64,000 nt of DNA, from the NCBI RefSeq assembly GCF_009695775.1, contig NZ_VUNG01000007.1, positions 1 through 64,000 of the forward strand, written 5' to 3'. A program made the translations under genes and the position numbers. Positions 44,103 to 52,185 of this stretch are shown here, one piece after another. Below the pieces are notes generated by a model. The model was not told the DNA's origin. It worked only from the letters and a program-made list of their open reading frames with translations, and searched no databases. This DNA comes from Hallella mizrahii. Its GTDB lineage: Bacteria > Bacteroidota > Bacteroidia > Bacteroidales > Bacteroidaceae. Numbering within the stretch: the first letter of the stretch is position 1; each line of letters begins with the position of its first letter.

Positions 44103-45593
44103 TTATTTCAATATCACGTTTTGCGTATTGAGGACCCAAGGATTGACAGATACCTCTACTTTGAGATAGTAGAATTCTGTCTCCTTGCCGTTGTCGCCAT
44201 TGGGCACGTCAGCCCCGATATTCCAAATGCTCTTGACGTTGAGTCTGTAGATGGTGTTGCGCAGGATGGAGAACCAGTTTTCCCGTGTGTAGTGTGTGTC
44301 CTGGATGAGCTGGCGGTAGTAGACCATTCCTTGCGGGAATATCTGGATGTTGTGAGCGTTGCGGAAGGCCTCGAGGGCAGCCTCGTTGGCACCGAGCTTG
44401 CCGTCGGTGCGTTGCAGATCCTCTGAGAGCACTTCATCAGCGGTCTTGCCGAAGGGGTTGTTGCCATACTCGTTGCTTTCGATGATGTCGGCCAGACGGG
44501 TGAAGATCTTGCCGTCGTAGCGATAGAAGGTGCCGTCGGTGAAGTCGGCTTTCTCGTAGGACTTCAGCTCCACCTTGTACTGGAAGTACATAGCCGTAGC
44601 GTCATTGTTGAGAGACGTCGTGTTCTCGAAGACATAGTCAGCAGAGGCACCGGTGACTGCCTTGAAGAAGTCGGGGTTGTCCTGTCTTGTCGCTGTGCCA
44701 AACTCATCAAAGGTCTGCCAGTAGCCTAAGCTGTTGGTGGGGAGGGTGAGGTATCCATTGTCCGACCAATGCTGCATGATATAAGTCTTTTTGGAGAGGT
44801 TGGAGATGGCATACTTTTCCAGGGTGATGCTCTTGACATTGTCGCGAGCGTCCTGAAGCGCCTCCTTCTGCTGCGTGGTCATATTGGCGAGGTCTTCAGC
44901 CGAAGGCTCCGTGAGGTTGGTAGCTTCGTTTGTCGGTACATCGATACGAGCTACGGCGCGCTCGATGAGAATGGGACTGGACAGCGTAGCTGGCTTATCC
45001 TTGTTCTTGTTCTCTTCGGTAAAGGTCACGGTGTACTGGTTGGCAAGGTGTCCGGGATCGTTCTGGCTGAACATGATGAACTCTCCGGGCTTGGCATAGC
45101 TATTGACAAACTTTACATCTCCGGCTTCGATGGTGCTGTTGCCGGGATCGTCCTCAACACCTTTGCCGTTGGCGAGGAAGTAGACCCTATAGGAGGTGCC
45201 GACGGTGACGTTCTTGATGGGTAGTTTCACCGTGATGGAGCCGTCCTGTCCTTGTGCGGGCACCTTGGCGTCGTTCCACTCGGCGGTACTGATAGTCTTC
45301 TTGTAGGCCAACGTTCCGGAGCCAACAACACCGCTGAAGAGGTAGAGCGTGCCGCTGTTGACGGTGCTCTCGTCGGCGGTGGCCGCCTCTGTGGGTTCTT
45401 GCACCGCGGTACGTGTAGCCTTGGCGTTGGTGCCGTTGGCCTCGGTGCCCTTGATGGTAAGGGTCATGTAGAAACCATCCGCGGTCTGCGGAGTCGGGGC
45501 GCTGTCGGTAGTGTCGTCACTGCTGCATGCAGTGAAAGAGGCGCATGCCGATAGGGCAAGCATTGCCGTGAACAGATAATGGATCGTTTTCAT
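44103..45593 (-). CDS. Major fimbrillin, Mfa1-like (496 aa)
   Basis: Lipobox FTAC (Cys23), then Thr-Arg-Thr at Arg61 where an arginine-specific protease would free the mature pilin. The N-domain contains TLYLFSGVVGSG and YRVYFLANG; the C-terminus VKVEVSVNPWVLNTQNV resembles Mfa1 donor strands (pW motif). Size is close to Mfa1 (about 560). Third gene of the operon, followed directly by the anchor. Shaft role is well supported by order and end motifs. Confidence 0.8.
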   Translation of the reverse strand: MKTIHYLFTAMLALSACASFTACSSDDTTDSAPTPQTADGFYMTLTIKGTEANGTNAKATRTAVQEPTEAATADESTVNSGTLYLFSGVVGSGTLAYKKTISTAEWNDAKVPAQGQDGSITVKLPIKNVTVGTSYRVYFLANGKGVEDDPGNSTIEAGDVKFVNSYAKPGEFIMFSQNDPGHLANQYTVTFTEENKNKDKPATLSSPILIERAVARIDVPTNEATNLTEPSAEDLANMTTQQKEALQDARDNVKSITLEKYAISNLSKKTYIMQHWSDNGYLTLPTNSLGYWQTFDEFGTATRQDNPDFFKAVTGASADYVFENTTSLNNDATAMYFQYKVELKSYEKADFTDGTFYRYDGKIFTRLADIIESNEYGNNPFGKTADEVLSEDLQRTDGKLGANEAALEAFRNAHNIQIFPQGMVYYRQLIQDTHYTRENWFSILRNTIYRLNVKSIWNIGADVPNGDNGKETEFYYLKVEVSVNPWVLNTQNVILK

Positions 45594-45643
45594 AAGCTTA
45601 AGTGTGTTTTAAAGGGTTTGAAATATGATTATGTACGGAATGT

Positions 45644-46714
45644 CTATTTTTCTGTCTCGCGCTTGTAGACATAAAATATGGTGTATTCAGTGCGTCGCAG
45701 GGTGGGATAGACCTGTTTGATGAGGTAGCGGTGGGCTTCGCCGGCCTTAGCGGCGATGGCGCGCTCTTTCTCATCGGGCGAGAGGCTTCCGGTGAGGATA
45801 TTTTGCACGATGGCTTTTTGTGGCATGTCGTTGTGCTCAAGCCAGTCGCTGAGGCCTTGCCAGTCTTCGGCCGTGGAGTTGGTGGTGACGATGTTGGGAT
45901 CGACATGATAGACCTTGGTGATGTAGTCGGTGATAGCCTTTGCGCGCATGAGGGCGAGTCGCTCGTTGTTGGCATAGTTGCCGTCGGGTGAGGCGTAGCC
46001 GTGGATGAGGATAGAGGTGATCTTCATCGTAGTGTCGTTGCGCACCTGTGAGATGGTCTTGTCGATTTTGGCGAGTTCCTCGCGGTTGTTGCCCATGTCG
46101 GCCTGTATGTCACCTTTGTTGACCGGGAAGGCGAGGCGTGCCACTCCCGTGACATTGTAGGTCTTTACCTCTTTGGTTTTCGGTTTGGGCATGACGACAG
46201 GTTTGTCGGGTTCCAGCCACTGTCCGGCTCCGGTGAGACGATTGTCGGCGATGAGCGTCTGGTCGCATCCGCATGTGCCTTCGGCGATGAGCAATTGCGA
46301 GCGTTCCATCCATTTTTGGAAGTCAGTCTCGTAGAGATAGTTCACCGTCTGGTCTACGCCGTTGATTCTCTGCCTGACGGTCATCGGGTTTGGCGTGGCA
46401 GATCGTTTGTTGCGCAGATAATAGATATATCGTTTGTGGCCCATGATCTCGACGGGCGGCATCCTTAGAGTGTCGCTGCCGTTGGCGAGCATAGGGGTGA
46501 GCACCAGTCCTTTGTTGCTTTTGAGCATCAGTTTGTCCATGTTGAGGTCAATGGCGACGTGGACCTTGTTGCCTTGTCGTGTGACCTGCTTGCTGTGGAC
46601 ATCCACCTGTCCGCCGGCGAGCTGTTGGGCCTGGGCTCCCGTGCCGTAGGCCACGAGGAGCAGGGCTGCTGCGAAGGCACGTCTGATTGTGCCGGAGATG
46701 ATGTAGCTTTTCAT
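45644..46714 (-). CDS. DUF3868 plus OmpA-like periplasmic protein of the pilus locus (356 aa)
   Basis: A signal peptide ends GAQAQ (about residue 29). The N-terminal part is the DUF3868 type found only in pilus operons. The C-terminal OmpA-like domain (about 230-350) contains ILIHGYASPDG...NERLALMRA, the peptidoglycan-contacting motif. It probably ties the pilus basal complex to the wall. It is absent from locus A. 18 bp after the DUF3575 gene and 50 bp before the shaft gene. Confidence 0.8.
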   Translation of the reverse strand: MKSYIISGTIRRAFAAALLLVAYGTGAQAQQLAGGQVDVHSKQVTRQGNKVHVAIDLNMDKLMLKSNKGLVLTPMLANGSDTLRMPPVEIMGHKRYIYYLRNKRSATPNPMTVRQRINGVDQTVNYLYETDFQKWMERSQLLIAEGTCGCDQTLIADNRLTGAGQWLEPDKPVVMPKPKTKEVKTYNVTGVARLAFPVNKGDIQADMGNNREELAKIDKTISQVRNDTTMKITSILIHGYASPDGNYANNERLALMRAKAITDYITKVYHVDPNIVTTNSTAEDWQGLSDWLEHNDMPQKAIVQNILTGSLSPDEKERAIAAKAGEAHRYLIKQVYPTLRRTEYTIFYVYKRETEK

Positions 46715-46732
46715 GTTTTGGTCCTCCTATGG

Positions 46733-47338
46733 CTAAAAGACATACACTAAGTTGAGGGCGGCCTTGGTGGGGCCTACATAGTGGTGGGGTGTGTTGGTCT
46801 CGACTTTCTCGCCGCATTTCTCACATTCAAACTTGTCGTGTCGCGAGAAGGCGTAGCCGATGCCGATCTCTGCCTCCATGTTCCAGTGGCGAGACAGTGG
46901 CCAGGCATAACCGTAGGCGATGCCAGCTCCTACTGCCCATCCTTCGAAGCGGTGGTGCTTGAGTTCTGAGAAGTCAATGCCCAAGAAGGAGAAGTTGGCA
47001 TTGAGGCCGCCTATATTATATTGTCCGCCGATGGCGTGGAAGCCTACAAACGACCCCATCATCTTGTTGCAGAACCAATAGCGAGCCTCAGGCTGCACAA
47101 ACCAGTGCTTCCACTTCTTGTTGTCGGAAAACGTCCATGGATTGTAGTTGCCCGACACGTCGAGAGTCCATTTCGGAGCAAGAGAGAGTTCCACACCTAA
47201 GTTGAAGGTCGTGGTGACATCATAGACGAGGTTGCTCTTTACGGCCACGCGCTGCGCATGGGTGTGAACCGCTAACGTCAGCAGTGTCAGCAAGGCCAGC
47301 AGCCTCCTTGTCTTGAGGGTGAGAGAGGATGTGTTCAT
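46733..47338 (-). CDS. DUF3575 outer-membrane protein, first gene of pilus locus B (201 aa)
   Basis: Signal peptide to about residue 28 (HTHAQ), then NLVYDVTTTFNLGVEL and paired aromatic strands ending LNLVYVF. The C-E-K-C motif (about 172-175) matches the C-V-H-C of the locus A homologue. Expected to be a small beta-barrel. Heads the seven-gene operon and faces the regulator gene across 277 bp. Confidence 0.85.
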   Translation of the reverse strand: MNTSSLTLKTRRLLALLTLLTLAVHTHAQRVAVKSNLVYDVTTTFNLGVELSLAPKWTLDVSGNYNPWTFSDNKKWKHWFVQPEARYWFCNKMMGSFVGFHAIGGQYNIGGLNANFSFLGIDFSELKHHRFEGWAVGAGIAYGYAWPLSRHWNMEAEIGIGYAFSRHDKFECEKCGEKVETNTPHHYVGPTKAALNLVYVF

Positions 47339-47376
47339 ATCATTTGCTGTTTGATGAAACCAGAGATTTTCTGCGG

Positions 47377-47384
47377 CAAAGATA
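47377..47384 (-). promoter_or_regulatory. -7 box of pilus locus B
   Basis: TATCTTTG on the minus strand, 38 bp upstream of the DUF3575 ATG. A good -33 box is missing; palindromic TGACA-type sites start 22 bp further upstream, suggesting activator control. Confidence 0.5.
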
Positions 47385-47405
47385 GGAAAGAAACTTTAAA
47401 CAGAT

Positions 47406-47577
47406 GGTGACAAAGGCGTGTCACTTGGTGACACTGTCTAACAGTTGTTGTGACATTAATACATTTTTTAATAGTAAGATTTATGCGAAATAGTTGCATG
47501 ATTTTGTAAAATATCTTATCTTTGCCACAGAAAGGTGACAGCAGTGTGTCATTCCCCTTTATTTAAAGGGTGTCACC
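47406..47577. promoter_or_regulatory. Cluster of GTGTCAC/GTGACAC sites between divergent promoters
   Basis: GTGTCAC-TTG-GTGACAC (47418-47434) is a perfect palindrome. Related half sites: GGTGACA at 47406 and 47534, TGTGACA near 47450, GTGTCA at 47546, GGTGTCACC at 47569. They sit around both divergent promoters; candidate operators of the adjacent AraC-type regulator. Confidence 0.5.
47494..47524 (+). promoter_or_regulatory. Promoter of the TPR/AraC regulator
   Basis: TTG (47494-47496), 20 bp, TATCTTTG (47517-47524). Transcription from about 47530 gives a leader of roughly 85 nt holding three candidate operator half sites. Confidence 0.55.
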
Positions 47578-47615
47578 TTGCCATCAGTACGAGAAAACCT
47601 AAACGCGATATATAT

Positions 47616-49322
47616 ATGAATTCTCATCGAGTCATCATAGCTATCATAGAGCTCATTTTTGCCATGATGGCGTCTGCTGCCACAGGAAAAACGGTGGATA
47701 GTTTGGATATTGAATTTATTGACAAACTCTATGTCAAAGAGCCTGAGCGGGCCTATCAGTTGCTGGGTGCCGCCTACCACCGTTTGGTCCAGACACGGTG
47801 GCGGGGCTGTACGCGTGAGCGTTACGAGTATGTGGCGGGTCACGTGTGTCTTTACAACTTCCACTACAATGAGGCTTTTCAGCATGCCATGGCCCTGCAG
47901 CGCATGGGAGGGAGAGGTAAGCTGGATGTATGGGTGAGGGGTATGAGCCTGCAGTGTGCCGTGGAGCATGCCTTGGGCGACTATGGCCGTCTTTCCGACA
48001 CCTTTTGGAAGCTGCGCCGTGCCGTCACCGAAGCCAGCGACGATGCGCTCTCTCCCGAGAGCAGGGTCTACAGCCTGTTGGAGTGTGACTATTACCAGAT
48101 TCTCTGCGAATTGAAGCCCCATCATGTCTCGTGCGTGCTGAAGGCGTTGAAAAAGGCGCGCGGCGACATGCAGAAACTGCAACAGCGCTATCCGAGTTCC
48201 AAGGACAACTGCCATATCTTCGGACATATGCTTGACCGGCTGGAGGCCGACATCTATCTCGACAATAAGAAATACGCTCAGGCGGCGACCTATATCCCCA
48301 AGGTGCTTGCCGCTCTCGATGGAGAACAGCGGCGCGGTGGCGATGGTGTCACCGATGCTCAGGGCTATGATATCTATCGGCTCGACCTCATCGTGCGGCT
48401 CGGACAGGCTTATGCGGCACTGGGCCAGCGGCAGAAAGCCTTGCAGGTGGCTGACAAGGCTCTGGCACTGCTCCGCGTCTATCCTCATAGCGATCAGGTC
48501 ACAGGACGTCTGCTCGGTATCTACTGCACGCTGAGAGAGATGCCGCCCAAGGAGGCCGTGGCCTTGGGAGAGAATTTTGTGACTTGCAACATGGGCAGCA
48601 CATCGTCGGAGATGAGGCCAGTGTGTGAGAGCCTTATAGAGATCTATACCCATGAGGGAGACCACCAGAAGAGTCTCGCCGTGCTTGGGGTGCTCAGAAG
48701 CTATGGTGAGGATGTCATGGAAGCGCGGCAGAGCTATGCCCTTGTGAGCGACAGCATTCATCGCGAGGTGACGAGTTTGAGAAGGGATCTTGAACTCTTC
48801 CATCTGAGGAAATGGGTGATGAGCGGAAGTATCGTGATCTGTCTGCTGGCCATCGTACTGTTGATTTATCTTCACCATCGGCTGATGCACGACTCTCATT
48901 ATCTCTATCGGCACGTCAAAAAGGCAGTGAACCGCACCGTGAAACAGAGCGCAGAGCCTGTGGTGGTGGGGGACATCCGCGACCGTGTCTCGGCGGTGCT
49001 GTCGCGTGACAACCTTTATCGCCAAGCCGACTTTGAAGCCTCGTGGTTGGAGAAACCGATGGGGATGAGCCTGGACGAGATCAACCAACTCCTCGAGCGG
49101 CAGCATACCTCAGTGGCGGATATTGTCACGGAGTTGCGCCTGCGTTATGCGTGCCTGTTGCTGGAGACGACAGACTACGTGCTGCAATACATTGCGGACG
49201 AGGCGGGCTTCAATACGCTCCGCACCTTCTACCGGCAGTTTAAAAAGAAATATAAGTTCACTCCCACGGAATACCGCCGGCTGTGTCTCCACATCAACAA
49301 GCAAAGGGAAGCGAGCAGGTAA
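47616..49322 (+). CDS. Membrane-spanning TPR regulator with cytoplasmic AraC-type HTH (568 aa)
   Basis: The start ATG at 47616 gives a signal-anchor (RVIIAIIELIFAMMASAA). A mostly helical TPR-like region (about 30-390, with repeats such as GQAYAALGQRQKALQVADKALALL) is followed by a membrane helix (about 400-422), a linker and a C-terminal AraC/HTH_18 domain (about 498-560: YIADEAGFNTLRTFYRQFKK). Sensor part outside and DNA-binding part inside on one chain is a design seen in Bacteroidetes regulators, without kinase domains. Divergent from the pilus B operon; likely its regulator through the TGTCA sites between them. Confidence 0.8.
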   Translation: MNSHRVIIAIIELIFAMMASAATGKTVDSLDIEFIDKLYVKEPERAYQLLGAAYHRLVQTRWRGCTRERYEYVAGHVCLYNFHYNEAFQHAMALQRMGGRGKLDVWVRGMSLQCAVEHALGDYGRLSDTFWKLRRAVTEASDDALSPESRVYSLLECDYYQILCELKPHHVSCVLKALKKARGDMQKLQQRYPSSKDNCHIFGHMLDRLEADIYLDNKKYAQAATYIPKVLAALDGEQRRGGDGVTDAQGYDIYRLDLIVRLGQAYAALGQRQKALQVADKALALLRVYPHSDQVTGRLLGIYCTLREMPPKEAVALGENFVTCNMGSTSSEMRPVCESLIEIYTHEGDHQKSLAVLGVLRSYGEDVMEARQSYALVSDSIHREVTSLRRDLELFHLRKWVMSGSIVICLLAIVLLIYLHHRLMHDSHYLYRHVKKAVNRTVKQSAEPVVVGDIRDRVSAVLSRDNLYRQADFEASWLEKPMGMSLDEINQLLERQHTSVADIVTELRLRYACLLLETTDYVLQYIADEAGFNTLRTFYRQFKKKYKFTPTEYRRLCLHINKQREASR

Positions 49323-49327
49323 AGCAT

Positions 49328-49385
49328 ATGCCCTCTCCCGGCTCACTCCCTAGCCTCGTCTCCAAAGGAGAGGGGAGTGAGATAC
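49328..49385. repeat. GGAGAGGGG palindrome (second repeat family)
   Basis: CTCACTCCCTAGCCTCGTCT followed by CCAAAGGAGAGGGGAGTGAG; inverted arms CTCACTCCC / GGGGAGTGAG. Directly after the regulator stop, so it may act as a 3' hairpin. Confidence 0.55.
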
Positions 49386-49578
49386 GTGATAAGCGGGTAC
49401 TATATGATGGATGATGATAAACGGCTTGCGCATGATGGATGATGAATAAAGGCTGAAGAGAGAAAAACAGCTCTCGCGGTATGGATGATCGTTTCTTTTT
49501 TATATGCGGGAGATGGAGACGTTTATATGCGGGAGATGGAGAAGAAATCCGTCGTAACCAAAAATTCATATTTGCCTG

Positions 49579-49609
49579 TTGTATCGTCTTGTTTTTTTTA
49601 GTATCTTTG
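49579..49609 (+). promoter_or_regulatory. Promoter of the T9SS-tailed protein gene
   Basis: TTG (49579-49581), 20 bp, TATCTTTG (49602-49609). The leader to the ATG at 49684 is about 70 nt and very AT-rich. Confidence 0.55.
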
Positions 49610-49683
49610 CATCGTGTAGCAACATATATGTTATATCCATATCTATATAATTTATTTATTAACACTTTAAAATACAATTGTCT

Positions 49684-50691
49684 ATGAACAAAATTCTACG
49701 CTTAACTTTCGTGGCACTGCTGGCAATGGTCAGCAACATGGGCTTCGCTCAGGATGCTCAGCCTGCCGTCACTTTGGACTTTACTTCCAATGCTGCTTGG
49801 AAATTACCAACGAAATATGCTAAGGATAAGCAGTCGTTTACGAACGGTACTTATACCATTACGCTTGAAGCAGCAAATAGTGGTTATAAGTTCAATACTA
49901 ACAAAGACTCAGGATATCTTATTTTTGGAAAGAAAGACGCAACGCTGACTCTTCCTGCTTTTGATTTTGACGTGGAGCGAATTGACATCGTCGGTGCATC
50001 TAGTGCTTCTGGAAAGACTACTCAGAACATCTTCGTTGATGGAAATGCAGTGAGCACGGAGACAACAGGTGCAAAGGGTACGCATGAGTACAAGATCGCA
50101 GATGCTTCGCAGAAAGCTGGTACTATCTACACTTTGAAGGTGACGAATGACAACAACACCCAGGTATCGAAGATCATGATTTGGAAGAAAGGTACAGCAC
50201 CAGCGCCTGTAAGCATCAAGAACACGCCGGAGACTGCTTACACAGTAGCTAAGGCTAAAGAGTTGTTTGATGCGGGCAAAGGCTTGGACGACTTCGTTTA
50301 CGTCAAAGGTATCGTGTCAAATGTTGATTCAAATCCATTTGAGCAGTATAAGGAACTGAATATCTACATCAGTGACGATGGTCAGGTAGAAAAAGAGAAT
50401 GCTTTTGAAGCTTATAGTTGCAAGAGCTTCGGTAATACTGATTTTACTGCTGCAGATGCAGTGAAGACAGGTGACAAAGTGGTTATCTATGGAAAGCTCA
50501 CTTCTTTTAGTGGTAAATACGAACTTGATCGCGGTTGCTACCTCTATTCTTTGAATGGATCTACCACCGGTATCTCCAAGATCCAGACTTCTGCTGCCAA
50601 GGCTGTCCGCTACAACCTCGCCGGTCAGAAGGTTGGTGCCAACTACAAGGGCGTAGTGATCGAGAACGGAAAGAAGATCGTGGTGAAGTAA
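49684..50691 (+). CDS. Secreted OB-fold-like protein with type IX secretion tail (335 aa)
   Basis: Signal peptide ends MGFAQD (about residue 22). A first beta-sandwich domain (about 25-165) resembles carbohydrate-binding folds (VTLDFTSNAAW, IFVDGNAV). A second domain (about 180-290: YTVAKAKELFDAG, FVYVKGIVSNVD, VVIYGKLTSF) is an OB-fold-like module common in secreted Bacteroidetes proteins. The tail VRYNLAGQKVGANYKGVVI...KIVVK is the Prevotella form of the T9SS sorting domain. ATG at 49684 preferred over upstream TTG. Upstream of the xylan cluster but convergent with it. Exact function unknown. Confidence 0.7.
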   Translation: MNKILRLTFVALLAMVSNMGFAQDAQPAVTLDFTSNAAWKLPTKYAKDKQSFTNGTYTITLEAANSGYKFNTNKDSGYLIFGKKDATLTLPAFDFDVERIDIVGASSASGKTTQNIFVDGNAVSTETTGAKGTHEYKIADASQKAGTIYTLKVTNDNNTQVSKIMIWKKGTAPAPVSIKNTPETAYTVAKAKELFDAGKGLDDFVYVKGIVSNVDSNPFEQYKELNIYISDDGQVEKENAFEAYSCKSFGNTDFTAADAVKTGDKVVIYGKLTSFSGKYELDRGCYLYSLNGSTTGISKIQTSAAKAVRYNLAGQKVGANYKGVVIENGKKIVVK

Positions 50692-50793
50692 TGCCCCCCC
50701 TCTAGCTCCCCCCGAGGGGGGAGGACAGCAATACACCCGTGCTGTCGATATGTGAAGAGGTTTTAGGGTCTAAGGAGAGCACAACAATAAAGA

Positions 50794-50837
50794 AATCCCC
50801 TTACACCAGCGTGTTGAGCGCATGGTGTAAGGGGATT
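50794..50837. terminator. Strong bidirectional terminator hairpin
   Basis: AATCCCCTTACACCA (50794-50808) pairs perfectly with TGGTGTAAGGGGATT (50823-50837), loop 14 nt, followed by CTTGTTTCT. It lies between the convergent T9SS-tailed and GH43 genes. Confidence 0.7.
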
Positions 50838-50884
50838 CTTGTTTCTGATCTTATGACATTGCCTGTCCTAATCGGTTGCACCAT

Positions 50885-50995
50885 CACCCCTTGAAGGTAA
50901 CTTGCTCCCCCTCTCCCTTTGGAGAGGGGGGGTAGGGGGTGAGGCTCCTCCCATTGGAGAGGGGGCAAGGGGGGTGAGGCTTGTAGGCTCCCTCT
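50885..50995. repeat. GGAGAGGGGG palindromes (second repeat family)
   Basis: Starts CCTTGAAGGTAACTTGCTCC, then CCCTCTCCCTTTGGAGAGGG and GTAGGGGGTGAGGCTCC strings, repeated imperfectly. Just beyond the GH43 stop. Confidence 0.6.
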
Positions 50996-51005
50996 TATTT
51001 TATTT

Positions 51006-51962
51006 TTACTCTACCGTATGTATCTTTCCGTCTTTGTCGACCTGCAGTTCAGCGACCTTGAGGCTGCGCAGCCATGTCGTGTCGTGGCTGGGCACACAGT
51101 CGTGGTGGAAGAGATACCAGTGGCCGTGATACTCCAGGATGCTGTGGTGCGTGGTCCAGCCGACAACGGGGTTGAGGATCACACCTTGATAGGTAAAGGG
51201 ACCGTAGGGATTGTCGCCGACAGCATAGCAGAGCAGGTGACTGTCGCCGGTGGAGTAAGAGAAATAGTATCTGCCGTACATCTTATGCATCCAGCTGGCC
51301 TCGAAGAATCGGTGCGGATCGTCGGCGGTGAGTGGTTGTCCCTGCTCGTCGACGACGACGACGGGACGTGGCATCTCGCTGAACTGCATGCCGTCGGGTG
51401 TCATACGCGCCACACGTGCGGGGATGGCAGGCTCCTTGCCCTTGGGGAGGTACTCGTCTTTGAGTGCTTTGTTGTCGCGGTACCACTGTAGCTGTCCGCC
51501 CCAGATGCCACCGAAGTAGACATAGATCGCCCCGTCGTCGTCTTTGAAGACACAGGGATCGATGCTGTAGGACTTGCGGATCGGGTCGGGCTGCGGGATG
51601 AACGGACCCTCGGGGCGGTCAGCGATGGCCACGCCAAGGCGGAAGACGCCATTGTAGTCCTTTGCCGCGAAGATTAGGTGATACTTGCCGTTGACTTCCA
51701 CGACATCGTTATCCCACATCTGCTTCTCCGCCCAGGGCACGTCCTTGACGTCGAGGATCTTTCCGCAGTCGGTGACGTCGGCTTCCATCGGGTCGCCGTC
51801 GATGCGCAGCACGTGGTAGTCCTTCATCTGGAAGTGACCGCCGTCGTCGTCGAAGGCCTCCCCGCTGTCCCAGTCGTGGGAGGGGTAGACATAGATTTTG
51901 TCGTTGAACACATGGGCTGATGGGTCAGCCATATAGTCCTGAGGAAAAAGATATCTGCTCAT
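51006..51962 (-). CDS. Cytoplasmic GH43 beta-xylosidase/arabinofuranosidase (318 aa)
   Basis: Releases xylose or arabinose from short xylo-oligosaccharides, by family. Five-bladed propeller signatures with all three acidic residues in place: Asp13 (MADPSAHVF, base), Asp135 (SIDPCVF) and Glu221 (RFFEASWMH, acid). Start MSRYLFPQDY at 51962 is chosen; the frame stays open further upstream, but that stretch is repeat DNA without protein character. No signal peptide, so it acts on imported oligomers. Same strand as GH10 and the symporter, 223 bp after GH10. Choice between xylosidase and arabinosidase cannot be made by eye. Confidence 0.85.
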   Translation of the reverse strand: MSRYLFPQDYMADPSAHVFNDKIYVYPSHDWDSGEAFDDDGGHFQMKDYHVLRIDGDPMEADVTDCGKILDVKDVPWAEKQMWDNDVVEVNGKYHLIFAAKDYNGVFRLGVAIADRPEGPFIPQPDPIRKSYSIDPCVFKDDDGAIYVYFGGIWGGQLQWYRDNKALKDEYLPKGKEPAIPARVARMTPDGMQFSEMPRPVVVVDEQGQPLTADDPHRFFEASWMHKMYGRYYFSYSTGDSHLLCYAVGDNPYGPFTYQGVILNPVVGWTTHHSILEYHGHWYLFHHDCVPSHDTTWLRSLKVAELQVDKDGKIHTVE

Positions 51963-51999
51963 AGCTTTTATGATTAGTTGCTGATTAATAAAGGAAGGA

Positions 52000-52185
52000 G
52001 GGGGAGGGCAGCGGGGCTGCCCAGTGGGACGGTGCACAGCACCGTCGTACCGAACCGAGCACAACCTACAGAGGAACAGGGCCCTCAGCGCTGTATTGCC
52101 CTTAGCGCTGTGTTGCCCTTTAAATGGTGCTGCCCTCAGCGCTGTGTTGCCCTCCGGTGCGGCGCTCCCGACCCCTTGAAGCATT
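52000..52185. repeat. GC-rich tandem repeats between GH10 and GH43
   Basis: Three or four copies of CAGCGCTGTGTTGCCCT-like units (about 52085-52155) and hairpins GGGCAGC-GGG-GCTGCCC and GACGGTG-CACAG-CACCGTC around 52010-52050. Non-coding; may affect the relative expression of the two genes. Confidence 0.6.

Noticed and set aside
47559..49106. 515-codon frame antisense to the TPR/AraC regulator
   Set aside because: Shadow of the real gene; the sense frame has TPR, membrane helix and HTH.
51963..52184. 74-residue N-terminal extension of the GH43 frame
   Set aside because: Translation of tandem GC-rich repeats; the enzyme fold begins at MSRYLFPQ and no signal peptide is seen.
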